Source: Rhodanobacter sp. PCA2
GTDB taxonomy: Bacteria; Pseudomonadota; Gammaproteobacteria; Xanthomonadales; Rhodanobacteraceae
Direction: 5' to 3'
Length of the DNA: 64,000 nucleotides
NCBI RefSeq assembly: GCF_013620825.1
Contig: NZ_NJIC01000009.1
Span: forward strand, 179,866 to 243,865
Both the position numbers and the translations under genes were made by a program. The notes beneath the pieces are model-generated. The model was not told the DNA's origin and did not search any database. It worked only from the letters and a program-made list of their open reading frames with translations. Positions 34,178 to 42,069 of this stretch are shown in pieces; the stretch's first letter is position 1, and the number at the start of each line of letters is the position of its first letter.

Positions 34178-35257
34178 TCAGAGCGCCTTGGCGAAGGCGA
34201 GCGGCGCGACTTCCGCTCGCGACTGCGGCTTGGCCGGGGCTGCGTCCGGAAACGCCTGTTCCAGCCACGCCGGCACCGGGATGCCCTTGTCGCGCAGGAA
34301 CGTGGGGTTGAACAGCTTGGCCTGGTAGCGCGTGCCGGCGTCGGCCAGCACGGTGACGATGGTGTGGCCCGGTCCGAGTGCGCGGGCGAGCCGGATCGCG
34401 CCGGCCACGTTCACGCCGCTGGAACCGCCCACGCACCAGCCTTCCTCGTGCAGCAGGCGGTGCGCCAGCGGCACCGACTCGTCGTCGGGGATCGACCAGG
34501 CGAGGTCGATGGCCGCGCCCTCGAAGTTCGCGGTGATGCGGCTGGAACCGATGCCTTCGCTGATCGAGTTGCCGCTGGCGGCAAGCTCGCCGGTGCGCAC
34601 GTAGCTGGCCAGCGCGGAACCGGCCGGGTCGGCCAGCGCGATGCGCACCAGGGGCTTTCGCGCCTTCAGCGCATGGCCGACGCCCGCCAGCGTGCCGCCG
34701 GTGCCGGCGGCGCAGACGAAGCCGTCCACGCGGCCTTCGGTCTGCTCCCAGATCTCCACGCCGGTGGTGGCGGCGTGCCAGTCGCGGTTGGCGGTGTTGT
34801 CGAACTGGTTCGCGAACCATGCGCTGCCCGGCCGCGCGGCGTTCAGCGCCTCGGCGTGGCGCCGCGCGTGGTGGGCGTAGTGGTTGGGGTCCCTGTACGG
34901 CACCGCGGGCACCAGCCGCACCTCGGCGCCGGTGACGCGCAGCGCGGCGATCTTCTCCGCGCTCTGCGTGTCCGGCATGAAGATCACCGTGCGGTAGCCG
35001 CGGCTGGCGCCGATCAGCGCCAGGCCGATGCCGGTGTTGCCCGCGGTGCCTTCCACGATGACGCCGCCGGGCCGCAGCTCGCCGCGCCGCTCCGCGTCCA
35101 GCACCAGGCCCAGCGCGGTGCGGTCCTTGATCGAGCCGCCGGGGTTCAGCAGCTCTGCCTTGGCCAGCACCTCGCAGCCGGTGAGTTCGCTGGCGTGGCG
35201 CAGGCGGATCAGCGGGGTGTGGCCCACGCTGGCGGAAAGGTCGGCTTGGATGCTCAT
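34178..35257 (-). CDS. Cysteine synthase-family PLP enzyme
   Basis: A 359-residue fold-type II PLP enzyme related to cysteine synthase (O-acetylserine sulfhydrylase). The PLP lysine is in NPGGSIKDRTAL, the substrate loop is EGTAGNTGIGLAL, and the phosphate-binding loop is AAGTGGTLAGVG. Segment WFANQFDNTANRDWH fits the family. It is some 40 residues longer than E. coli CysK at the C-terminus, where FNPTFLRDKGIPVPAWLE resembles the CysK-like/Cys-synthase A group of Xanthomonas. It could also act as a cystathionine beta-synthase-like or S-sulfocysteine enzyme. A 62-bp gap separates it from the upstream peroxiredoxin gene on the same strand, so the two are probably cotranscribed. Confidence 0.85.
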   Translation of the reverse strand: MSIQADLSASVGHTPLIRLRHASELTGCEVLAKAELLNPGGSIKDRTALGLVLDAERRGELRPGGVIVEGTAGNTGIGLALIGASRGYRTVIFMPDTQSAEKIAALRVTGAEVRLVPAVPYRDPNHYAHHARRHAEALNAARPGSAWFANQFDNTANRDWHAATTGVEIWEQTEGRVDGFVCAAGTGGTLAGVGHALKARKPLVRIALADPAGSALASYVRTGELAASGNSISEGIGSSRITANFEGAAIDLAWSIPDDESVPLAHRLLHEEGWCVGGSSGVNVAGAIRLARALGPGHTIVTVLADAGTRYQAKLFNPTFLRDKGIPVPAWLEQAFPDAAPAKPQSRAEVAPLAFAKAL

Positions 35258-35319
35258 GGTCGATGCGGCGATTCGGGCGGGACGGCGCGTGGCCTTCCCG
35301 CGTGGCGGGGGGCGGGGGA

Positions 35320-35955
35320 TCAGGCTTCCAGCGCAGGCACCAGGCGCAGGTAGGGCTTCAGCGTCTTCCAGCCGGCAGGATACAGCTTGCGCGCATCCTC
35401 GTCGGACACCGAAGGCGCGATGATCACGTCGTCGCCCGGCTGCCAGTCCACCGGCGTGGTGAGCTTGCGGCCGTCGGTGAGCTGCAGCGAGTCCAGCACG
35501 CGCAACACCTCGTCCACGTTGCGGCCCGCGCTGGGCGGATAGGTGAGGATCAGCCGCACCTTCTTCTGCGGATCGATCACGAACACCGAGCGCACGGTGA
35601 CCTTGGGGTCGGCCTTGGGGTGGAACATGCCGTAGAGCTTCGCCACCTCCAGCTCGGGGTCGGCCAGCAGCGGGTAGTTGAGCGCGGTGCCGCCCACGTC
35701 GGCCACGTCCTGCGCCCAGCCCTTGTGGTCGGCCACCGAATCCACCGACAGGCCGATCAGCTTCGTGTCGCGCGCGTCGAACTCCGCCTTGCGGCTGGCG
35801 AACGCGCCCAGCTCGGTGGTGCACACCGGCGTGAAATCCTTGGGATGCGAGAAGAACACCACCCAGTGCGAGCCGGCGTAGTCGTGGAAGCGCACCGTGC
35901 CGGCGGTGGAATCGAGGGTGAAGTCGGGGGCGGTGTCGCCCAGTTGCAGACTCAT
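35320..35955 (-). CDS. 1-Cys (Prx6-type) peroxiredoxin
   Basis: A 211-residue peroxiredoxin that reduces hydrogen peroxide and alkyl hydroperoxides. The peroxidatic cysteine lies in FTPVCTTELGAF near residue 45, after VVFFSHPKDFTP. The long C-terminal extension with VDWQPGDDVIIAPSVSDEDA marks the Prx6/1-Cys subfamily rather than AhpC or bacterioferritin-comigratory protein. AGGAG precedes the ATG at a good distance. Divergent from the metX operon across the 333-bp regulatory region, so Met-box-like sites may influence it too, which is inference. Confidence 0.93.
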   Translation of the reverse strand: MSLQLGDTAPDFTLDSTAGTVRFHDYAGSHWVVFFSHPKDFTPVCTTELGAFASRKAEFDARDTKLIGLSVDSVADHKGWAQDVADVGGTALNYPLLADPELEVAKLYGMFHPKADPKVTVRSVFVIDPQKKVRLILTYPPSAGRNVDEVLRVLDSLQLTDGRKLTTPVDWQPGDDVIIAPSVSDEDARKLYPAGWKTLKPYLRLVPALEA

Positions 35956-36037
35956 GCGGGTTCTCCTTCGCGAACGGTGCATCCAGCCTGCGCCGGCCGC
36001 GCCGCGACCGGCAAATACATATCACGAATATGCATAT

Positions 36038-36061
36038 GAACGTCCAGACGTTTAGACGTCT
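36038..36061 (+). promoter_or_regulatory. Met-box array (putative MetJ operator) of the methionine operon
   Basis: Three contiguous 8-mers: GAACGTCC (5/8), AGACGTTT (7/8) and AGACGTCT (8/8 to the MetJ consensus). The array ends one base before the -35 TTGACA. Tandem 8-bp Met boxes are the known binding pattern of MetJ dimers, and a MetJ-like protein is encoded at 7848. Confidence 0.72.
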
Positions 36062-36062
36062 A

Positions 36063-36091
36063 TTGACAGTGTTGCGTGGCACGGGCACTAT
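36063..36091 (+). promoter_or_regulatory. Promoter of the metX-metB-hom operon
   Basis: Consensus TTGACA at 36063-36068, a 17-base spacer and CACTAT at 36086-36091. The predicted transcription start near 36098 coincides with the 5' end of the SAM riboswitch. Confidence 0.65.
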
Positions 36092-36097
36092 TTCCGC

Positions 36098-36208
36098 CAC
36101 TCATCGAGACCGGCTGAGGGACAGGCCCTTTGAAGCCGGGGCAACCTGCGGAATGTTCCGCGACGGTGCCAACTCCTGCGGTGGCGCAAGGCGCCCCGGC
36201 AGATGGGC
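36098..36208 (+). promoter_or_regulatory. SAM-I riboswitch
   Basis: The S-box core is recognisable in order: CTCATCGAGAC with P1 pairing CTCAT (36100-36104) to ATGGG (36203-36207); CTGAGGGACAGGCCCTTTGA of P2 with the kink-turn; GCAACC at 36141-36146; P3 stem GCGGAA/TTCCGC; the conserved GGTGCCAACTCC at 36165-36176; and a P4 stem GGCGC/GCGCC. It binds S-adenosylmethionine. In front of metX it would lower expression when SAM is plentiful. Confidence 0.9.
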
Positions 36209-36249
36209 AGCTTGCGCAGGCGGCGTCGTATGCCGTACGCGCGGGGCTC

Positions 36250-36284
36250 CTCTCCGGCATCCGCAGGCGATGCCGAACGGAGAG
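36250..36284 (+). promoter_or_regulatory. Ribosome-site-sequestering hairpin upstream of metX
   Basis: CTCTCCG (36250-36256) can pair with CGGAGAG (36278-36284), which contains the metX Shine-Dalgarno GGAGA. An inner GCAT/ATGC stem (36257-36260 with 36270-36273) adds support. This gives a translational output for the riboswitch. Confidence 0.6.
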
Positions 36285-36288
36285 ACGC

Positions 36289-37311
36289 ATGAGCCAGCTG
36301 CCCGAAACCCGCAACGCACGCACCGCCGACGTGGTCGACTTCCCGGTCGCGCCGCGGGTGCGCGTCGCGTTCGGCGACCAGCAGAGCGCGCGGCGGATCT
36401 CCCTCAGTCCGAAGTACGGCAACGGCCCGCGCGAGGTCGATGTGCGCTACCTGTGGAGCGGCGTGGCCGACGCGCCCACCGTGATCGTGCAGGGCGGCAT
36501 CTCCGCGGATCGCTATGTCACGGCGCCGGCCGATGCCGCGCCGGGCTGGTGGCAGGCGCTGGTGGGCGACGGCGCGGCGATCGACCTCGCCCGCTTCCGC
36601 GTGCTGGCGATCGACTGGCTCATCCCGGCCGAACTCGGCACCAGCACCGTCTCCAGCGAAGACCAGGCCGACGCGCTGGCTGCGCTGCTGGATGCGCTGG
36701 GCATCGCCCGGGCGCATGCGTTCGTGGGTTCGTCCTATGGCGCGATGGTGGCGCTGGCGTTTGCCGCGCGGCATCCGCAGCAGACCGAGCGGCTGGTGCT
36801 GCTGGCCGGCGCGCACCGCACGCATCCGCTTTCCACCGCGCAGCGCAGCGTGCAGCGCGGCATCGTGCGGCTGGGCCAGCAGAGCGGTCAGCTGGACGAG
36901 GCGCTGGCGCTGGCGCGCCAGCTCGCGATGACCACCTACCGCGGCAGCGCCGAATTCGGCCGCCGCTTCGCCGGCGACCCGGAATGGCGCGGCGACCGCT
37001 TCCACTTCCCGGTCGAGGACTACCTGGAGCACCAGGGCCGCCGCTTCGTGGAGCGCTTCGACGCCGAGCGCTTCCTCGCGTTGTCCGAGTCCATCGACCT
37101 GCACGACGTGGCGCCCGAGCAGGTGCCGGTGCCGTCCACCCTGATCGGCTTTCCCTCCGACCGCCTGGTGCCGCTGGCCGACCTCTGCGAGCTGCAGCGC
37201 CGCCTGCGCGGCCCGGCCACGCTGGAGGTGGTGGAGTCGCCCTACGGCCACGACGCCTTCCTCAAGGAACCGGAGCAGCTCGCGCCGCTGCTGCGCGAAG
37301 CCCTGCGCTGA
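36289..37311 (+). CDS. metX: Homoserine O-acyltransferase, MetX family
   Basis: A 340-residue alpha/beta-hydrolase-fold acyltransferase that activates homoserine for methionine synthesis. The nucleophile is Ser in FVGSSYGAMVAL; the acid and base are in IGFPSDRLVPLADL and VESPYGHDAFLKE. MetX-family enzymes of Xanthomonadaceae are reported to use succinyl-CoA rather than acetyl-CoA; which applies here is not proven by sequence. ATG 36289 is chosen because GGAGA lies 6 bases upstream, and an earlier in-frame ATG would start inside the riboswitch. It is followed by metB (52-bp gap) and hom. Confidence 0.9.
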   Translation: MSQLPETRNARTADVVDFPVAPRVRVAFGDQQSARRISLSPKYGNGPREVDVRYLWSGVADAPTVIVQGGISADRYVTAPADAAPGWWQALVGDGAAIDLARFRVLAIDWLIPAELGTSTVSSEDQADALAALLDALGIARAHAFVGSSYGAMVALAFAARHPQQTERLVLLAGAHRTHPLSTAQRSVQRGIVRLGQQSGQLDEALALARQLAMTTYRGSAEFGRRFAGDPEWRGDRFHFPVEDYLEHQGRRFVERFDAERFLALSESIDLHDVAPEQVPVPSTLIGFPSDRLVPLADLCELQRRLRGPATLEVVESPYGHDAFLKEPEQLAPLLREALR

Positions 37312-37363
37312 ACATAACCATCACGACATCCCCGCGACACATCGAAATTTCCGGAGCATCACC

Positions 37364-38554
37364 ATGAGCGAGACCACGTCCCCCTGTACCCGCGCCGTCC
37401 GCGCCGGCATCGAGAGCGACACCCAGCACGGCGCGGTGGTGCCGCCGCTGCACCTGTCCACCAACTACAGTTTCGAGGGCTTCGGCAAGAAGCGGCCCTA
37501 CGACTACTCGCGCAGCGGCAACCCCACGCGCGACCTGCTCGCCGGCGCGCTCGCCGAGCTTGAGCAGGGCGCCGGGGCGGTGATCACCGCCAGCGGCATG
37601 GCCGCGGTGGCGCTGGCGCTTGAACTGGTGCCGGCCGGCGCCACGGTGCTCGCCGCGCACGATTGCTACGGCGGCACCTGGCGCCTGCTCGACGCGTGGG
37701 CGAAGAAGGGCCGCTTCGCGCTGCAGTTCGCCGACCTCACCGATCCGGCCGCGCTGGCCGCCGGCCTCGCCGCGAAGCCCGCGCTGGTGTGGGTGGAGAC
37801 GCCGTCCAACCCGTTGCTGCGCATCACCGACATCCGCCACGTGGCGCAGGCCGCGCATGCCGTCGGCGCGCTGGTGGTGGTGGACAACACCTTCCTCTCG
37901 CCTGCGCTGCAGCAGCCGCTGGCGCTGGGCGCCGACGTGGTGGTGCATTCCACCACCAAGTACATCAACGGCCACAGCGACGTGGTCGGCGGCGCCGTGG
38001 TGGCGCGCGACCCGGCGGTGGCCGATCAGCTGAAATGGTGGGGCAACTGCAACGGCCTCACCGGCGCGCCGTTCGACAGCTACCTCACCCTGCGCGGCCT
38101 GCGCACCCTGGGCGTGCGCCTGCGCCAGCACCAGGAAAACGCCACGCGCATCGCCGACCACCTGAACGGCCACGCCGCCGTGCGCAAGGTCTACTACCCC
38201 GGCCTCGCCGCCAACCCCTACCACGCACTGGCCGCGCGCCAGCAGCAGGGTTTCGGCGCGATGCTCAGCTTCGAGCTGGAAGGCGACGAGACGCAGATCG
38301 CCGCCTTCGTCGACGGCCTCGAATACTTCTCGCTGGCCGAGTCGCTCGGCGGCGTGGAAAGCCTGGTGGCGCACCCGGCCAGCATGACCCATGCGGCAAT
38401 GGCGCCGGAGGCGCGCCACAAGGCGGGCATTGCCGACACCCTGCTGCGGCTGTCGGTGGGCATCGAGGAGGGCGACGACCTGCTGCGCGACCTCGACGCT
38501 GGCCTGGCCCGCGCCGTTGCCGCGGACAAATCCAAACGCCGGGTGAGCGCATGA
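37364..38554 (+). CDS. metB: Cystathionine gamma-synthase family enzyme
   Basis: A 396-residue PLP enzyme of the Cys/Met metabolism family. The PLP lysine is in VVHSTTKYINGHSDVVGG, and DYSRSGNPTRDLL, ETPSNPLLRITDI and the SLGGVESLVAHPASMTH segment match MetB. It joins the activated homoserine made by MetX with cysteine to give cystathionine. Sequence alone does not exclude O-succinyl/acetylhomoserine sulfhydrylase (MetZ) activity. The ribosome site GGAG precedes the ATG by 8 bases. Its stop overlaps the start of hom by 4 bases, so translation of the two is coupled. Confidence 0.88.
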   Translation: MSETTSPCTRAVRAGIESDTQHGAVVPPLHLSTNYSFEGFGKKRPYDYSRSGNPTRDLLAGALAELEQGAGAVITASGMAAVALALELVPAGATVLAAHDCYGGTWRLLDAWAKKGRFALQFADLTDPAALAAGLAAKPALVWVETPSNPLLRITDIRHVAQAAHAVGALVVVDNTFLSPALQQPLALGADVVVHSTTKYINGHSDVVGGAVVARDPAVADQLKWWGNCNGLTGAPFDSYLTLRGLRTLGVRLRQHQENATRIADHLNGHAAVRKVYYPGLAANPYHALAARQQQGFGAMLSFELEGDETQIAAFVDGLEYFSLAESLGGVESLVAHPASMTHAAMAPEARHKAGIADTLLRLSVGIEEGDDLLRDLDAGLARAVAADKSKRRVSA

Positions 38555-39636
38555 GCGCGGTGTTGGCGGAGGAGGCCAAGCCGTCGGCCAGGCGCGAAGC
38601 GGCGTCCGCGATCGCGGTGGTGCTGCTCGGCACCGGCGTCGTCGGCGGCGCCTTCCTCAAGCTGCTGAACACGCCGGCCGCCGCCGCGCTGCGGCTGGTG
38701 GGCGCGGCCAACTCGCGCCGCCAGCAGACGGAGCCCGCGAAGCTGGCCGAGCGCAACCTGCGCGAGCAGCTCAAGGCCAGCGGCGCGCCGCGCGACGATG
38801 CGGCCCTGCTCGCCGCGCTCGATGCCAGCGACATCGCGGTCAAGGTGATCGTGGACGCCACGGCCAGTGCCGAACTTGCCGCGCGCCACGCCGAATGGCT
38901 GGCGCGTGGCTACCACGTGGTCACCGCGAACAAGTCGCTGGGCGGCGGCGAGCTGTCGGGCTGGCGCACGCTGCAGGCCGCGCTGGCCAACGGCGCGCGC
39001 TATGGCGATGCGGCCACCGTGGGCGCCGGCCTGCCGGTGCTCTCCACCTTGCGTCGCCTGCGCCAGTGCGGCGACGCGCTGCTCACGCTGGAAGGCGTGT
39101 TCTCCGGCTCGCTTTCGTACCTGTTCAACAGCTACGACGGCAGCCGGCCGTTTTCCGTGCTGCTGCGCGAGGCGCGCGAGCGCGGCTACACCGAGCCCGA
39201 TCCGCGCGCCGACCTCTCCGGCGAGGACGTGGCGCGCAAGCTGCTGATCCTGGCCCGCAACGCCGGCTTCGCGCTGGGCGCCGACGAGGTGCAGGTGGAA
39301 GGCCTGGTGCCGGAGCCGCTGCGCGCGGTGGATACCGGGCAGTTCCTCGCCCGCCTCGAGGAACTCGACGAACCGCTGGCCGCCCGCCACGCCGAGGCCA
39401 GGGCGCGCGGCAACGTGCTGCGCTTCCTCGCCCGCCTCAACCAGCGCGGTCACGCCCGCGTGGGCCTGTCCGAGGTGCCCGGGAACCATCCGGCCGCACG
39501 CCTCTACGGCACCGACAACCAGTTCGCGCTCACCACCACCCGCTATCACACCCAGCCGCTGGTGATCCAGGGACCGGGCGCGGGGCCGGAAGTCACCGCG
39601 CAGGCCTTGCTGGGCGACGTACTGGCCCTGGTCTGA
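38551..39636 (+). CDS. hom: Homoserine dehydrogenase without ACT domain
   Basis: A 361-residue enzyme that reduces aspartate semialdehyde to homoserine. The Rossmann site is AVVLLGTGVVGGAFLKLL, and VVTANKSLGGG, GDAATVGAGLPVLSTL and the FSGSLSYLFNSYDG segment carry the substrate- and metal-binding residues. RGYTEPDPRADLSGEDVARKLL is the family signature. Monofunctional Hom proteins usually have a C-terminal ACT domain that confers threonine inhibition; it is missing. The arrangement resembles the Hom half of ThrA/MetL. Being last in a SAM-controlled operon suggests a methionine-dedicated isoenzyme. Confidence 0.92.
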   Translation: MSAVLAEEAKPSARREAASAIAVVLLGTGVVGGAFLKLLNTPAAAALRLVGAANSRRQQTEPAKLAERNLREQLKASGAPRDDAALLAALDASDIAVKVIVDATASAELAARHAEWLARGYHVVTANKSLGGGELSGWRTLQAALANGARYGDAATVGAGLPVLSTLRRLRQCGDALLTLEGVFSGSLSYLFNSYDGSRPFSVLLREARERGYTEPDPRADLSGEDVARKLLILARNAGFALGADEVQVEGLVPEPLRAVDTGQFLARLEELDEPLAARHAEARARGNVLRFLARLNQRGHARVGLSEVPGNHPAARLYGTDNQFALTTTRYHTQPLVIQGPGAGPEVTAQALLGDVLALV

Positions 39637-39639
39637 GCC

Positions 39640-40293
39640 TCACGCCGGCGCCTTCGGCACGAGGTGGAGATACGGCTCCGCCTCGCGCAGTGCGCGGGCG
39701 AAGGAAGGGCGTTCCATCAGCCGCTGCCGGTAGGCGGCGACGTGCGGGAAATCGTCCAGCGGCTCGGCCCAGGCGGAGTAGAACAGCGGCGGCGCCGCCG
39801 CGCAGTCGGCCATGGTGAAATCGTCGCCCGTTGCCCAGGTGCGCCCGCCCATCTCCCGTTCGAGCAGCGCATAGGCCGTGCGCAACTGCGCGCGCGCCTG
39901 CGCCACGCCGATCTCGTCGTGGCCGTCCGCGGGGCGCATCCGGTCGGTGATGACCTTCTGCGTGGGCACGTGCAGGTACAGGTCGAAGAAGCGGTCGCGC
40001 TCGCGCACCTCCAGCGCGGCCTGCGGATCGGCCGGCAGCAGCGCCGTGCGCCCGGGGTAATGCAGCGCCAGGTATTCGATGATGATGCTGGACTCCGGCA
40101 CGATGCGCCCGCGCGCCTCGTCGCGCAGCACCGGGAAGCGCAGGATCGGCCACACCTTGCGGAATGCCTCGCGCGAGGCTTCGTCGTCCAGCCGCACCAT
40201 GCGCGGCTCGAACGGCGTGTCGTTCTCGTACAGGGCGATCAGCGCCTTGTGGCAGAACGAGGACAGCGGGTGCATGTAGAGCTGCAGGTTCAT
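39640..40293 (-). CDS. Glutathione S-transferase family protein
   Basis: A 217-residue protein with the N-terminal thioredoxin-like domain (LYMHPLSSFCHKALIALYEN, then FPVLRD and PESSIIIEYLA, where the Ser before IIEY binds glutathione). The C-terminal half is all-helical (GGRTWATGDDFTMADCAAAP). The family conjugates or reduces electrophiles with glutathione; the substrate is unknown. Start 40293 matches the family. It converges on hom with a 3-bp gap. Confidence 0.88.
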   Translation of the reverse strand: MNLQLYMHPLSSFCHKALIALYENDTPFEPRMVRLDDEASREAFRKVWPILRFPVLRDEARGRIVPESSIIIEYLALHYPGRTALLPADPQAALEVRERDRFFDLYLHVPTQKVITDRMRPADGHDEIGVAQARAQLRTAYALLEREMGGRTWATGDDFTMADCAAAPPLFYSAWAEPLDDFPHVAAYRQRLMERPSFARALREAEPYLHLVPKAPA

Positions 40294-40434
40294 GGGGTTT
40301 CCCGGCTGGCCGCGACGGCGGCCCTTCATGGCAGCGACGAACAGGCTCGCAGGTTTTCGACAGGCCGGCCGATTGTCGCCGGAGTCGGGCGAGTGCTAGC
40401 GTTGGCGCCACCCCATCCCCACCAAGGAACGTGC

Positions 40435-41010
40435 ATGAATTCCGTGACTTCGGAAGCCCTTGAAGTGCGTCTGGTCCGGCTGGAGCGTTCCTTGCGACGC
40501 GCGCGCTGGGGCCTGTTCGGCTTGTTGCTGCTGGTGGTGGCGATGTTCCTCGCCTGGTACGGCGTAGGCGGCATCGTGCAGCGCGAGATACGGGTGCATC
40601 GCATCTATGCGGTGGATGACAGCGGCACGGTGCGTGTGCGCATCGGCCAGGATCCCGCCGGCGCCGACCATCGGATGAGTCCTGTGTCCGGTGTCGTGCT
40701 CTACGACGGCACGGGCCTGGAGCGCGGCGGCATGGCAACCATGGCGAATGGCCGCGTGGCGCTGGGACTGGATGCGCCGACCACGCCCAAGGGCACGGCG
40801 CGCGATCGCGTCGGCCTGATGGTCGACGGCAAGGGCAACACGATGTTCATGCTGCTGGATGCCCGGGCCATGCCGGTGGTGATGGCGCAGGGCGGCGACA
40901 AGGGCGGCAACCTGCAGGTCTCCGAACTGAGCCCGGACGGCAAGCAACTGCAGGTGCGCACGTTGGCCGTGGGTGGCGACAAGCAGTCCACGGAGGACAC
41001 GGGAAACTGA
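40435..41010 (+). CDS. Hypothetical membrane-anchored protein
   Basis: A 191-residue protein with one N-terminal membrane helix (GLFGLLLLVVAMFLAWYGVG, about 25-45), leaving roughly 145 residues probably in the periplasm. The mature part contains short repeats with beta-strand character (IYAVDDSGTVRVRIGQDP, GVVLYDGTGLERGG, RVGLMVDGKGNTMFML). I do not recognise a family. AAGGAA lies 5 bases before the ATG. It is monocistronic and divergent from the GST gene. Confidence 0.7.
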   Translation: MNSVTSEALEVRLVRLERSLRRARWGLFGLLLLVVAMFLAWYGVGGIVQREIRVHRIYAVDDSGTVRVRIGQDPAGADHRMSPVSGVVLYDGTGLERGGMATMANGRVALGLDAPTTPKGTARDRVGLMVDGKGNTMFMLLDARAMPVVMAQGGDKGGNLQVSELSPDGKQLQVRTLAVGGDKQSTEDTGN

Positions 41011-41048
41011 CCGGCGGCTTCGCGCGCCAGGCTGGCGCGCAACCGCGC

Positions 41049-42023
41049 TCAGCCGGCCACGCGGCCGCTGTCCGTCGCCGGCAGCGGCACCGGTTTCACG
41101 CGCACGGCCAGCACCACGCCGGCCACCAGCAGGGCGATGCCCAGCATCGCCGACGGCGCGGGCAGTTGGTGGCGCAGCACGAAGGCGTAGGTCAGCGCGG
41201 CGAGCGTCTCGAACACGATCAGTTGCCCCACCAGCGCCGTGGGCAGGCGCTGGCTGGCCTCGTTCCAGCACAGCGTGCCCAGCCACGAGGCGAACAGGCC
41301 GATCGCCGCCATCAGGCACGCGAACAGCACGGGGTGCGGTCCCAGCGGCATCGGGAACGTGCTGCCGCCCGCCTTCATCGTGCCCCACACCGCGGCGTAG
41401 CCGAGCGCGGCCAGCGGCAGCATGGCCACGCCCTGTGCGGTGGCCCAGGCGCGCGGGTTGCGGTCGGGATGATGGCGCAGCCAGTCGGCGTTGCGCAGGG
41501 GATACCAGGTCCAGCAGGCCACGGCGGCGCAGGCGAACAGGGCGCCGGAGGCGTAGCGCGCGAGGCCGCCCGGCGCGTGTTGCAGCGCGACCAGCTCGGC
41601 GCGGTTCACGCTGGCGATGCCGGCGACGATCAGCAGCAGCGGCGGCGCCAGCCGCAGCCACGGCAGCCGGCCATCGCGCCGGCCGTTGCGCAGGTTCGCG
41701 GCGATGGCGATGACCACCGGCAGGGTGCCGACGATCATCGTGGGCAGCGGCGCGCCGGCACGCTGGACCGCGCTGGCCAGGCACAGGTAGTACAGCAGGT
41801 TGCCGACCGCGACCAGCTTCAGCGCCTCGATCCAGTCGGCGCGGGTCAGCTGGCGCAAGGCGTCGCGGTGCAGCCACGCCAGCGGCATCGCGATCAGGCC
41901 GAAGGCGAGGTAGCGCGCCACCGATTGCAGGGCCGGCGGGTACTCCGGCAGCAGCAAGGGGGCGACGAAGACCATGCCCCACATCAGGCCGGCCACCAGT
42001 GCGTAGAGGGTTCCTTTCAACAT
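41049..42023 (-). CDS. EamA/DMT-family transporter
   Basis: A 324-residue inner-membrane protein with ten hydrophobic helices in two EamA repeats. It opens with GTLYALVAGLMWGMVFVAPL, the usual first helix of drug/metabolite exporters. The substrate may be an amino acid or metabolite. It lies 46 bases downstream of an AraC-family gene in the same direction, which is a common regulator-exporter arrangement. Confidence 0.85.
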   Translation of the reverse strand: MLKGTLYALVAGLMWGMVFVAPLLLPEYPPALQSVARYLAFGLIAMPLAWLHRDALRQLTRADWIEALKLVAVGNLLYYLCLASAVQRAGAPLPTMIVGTLPVVIAIAANLRNGRRDGRLPWLRLAPPLLLIVAGIASVNRAELVALQHAPGGLARYASGALFACAAVACWTWYPLRNADWLRHHPDRNPRAWATAQGVAMLPLAALGYAAVWGTMKAGGSTFPMPLGPHPVLFACLMAAIGLFASWLGTLCWNEASQRLPTALVGQLIVFETLAALTYAFVLRHQLPAPSAMLGIALLVAGVVLAVRVKPVPLPATDSGRVAG

Positions 42024-42069
42024 GCGCGCAGCATGGCAGCTGCCGGCGCGGCCGTCTTGCAGCAGATTG

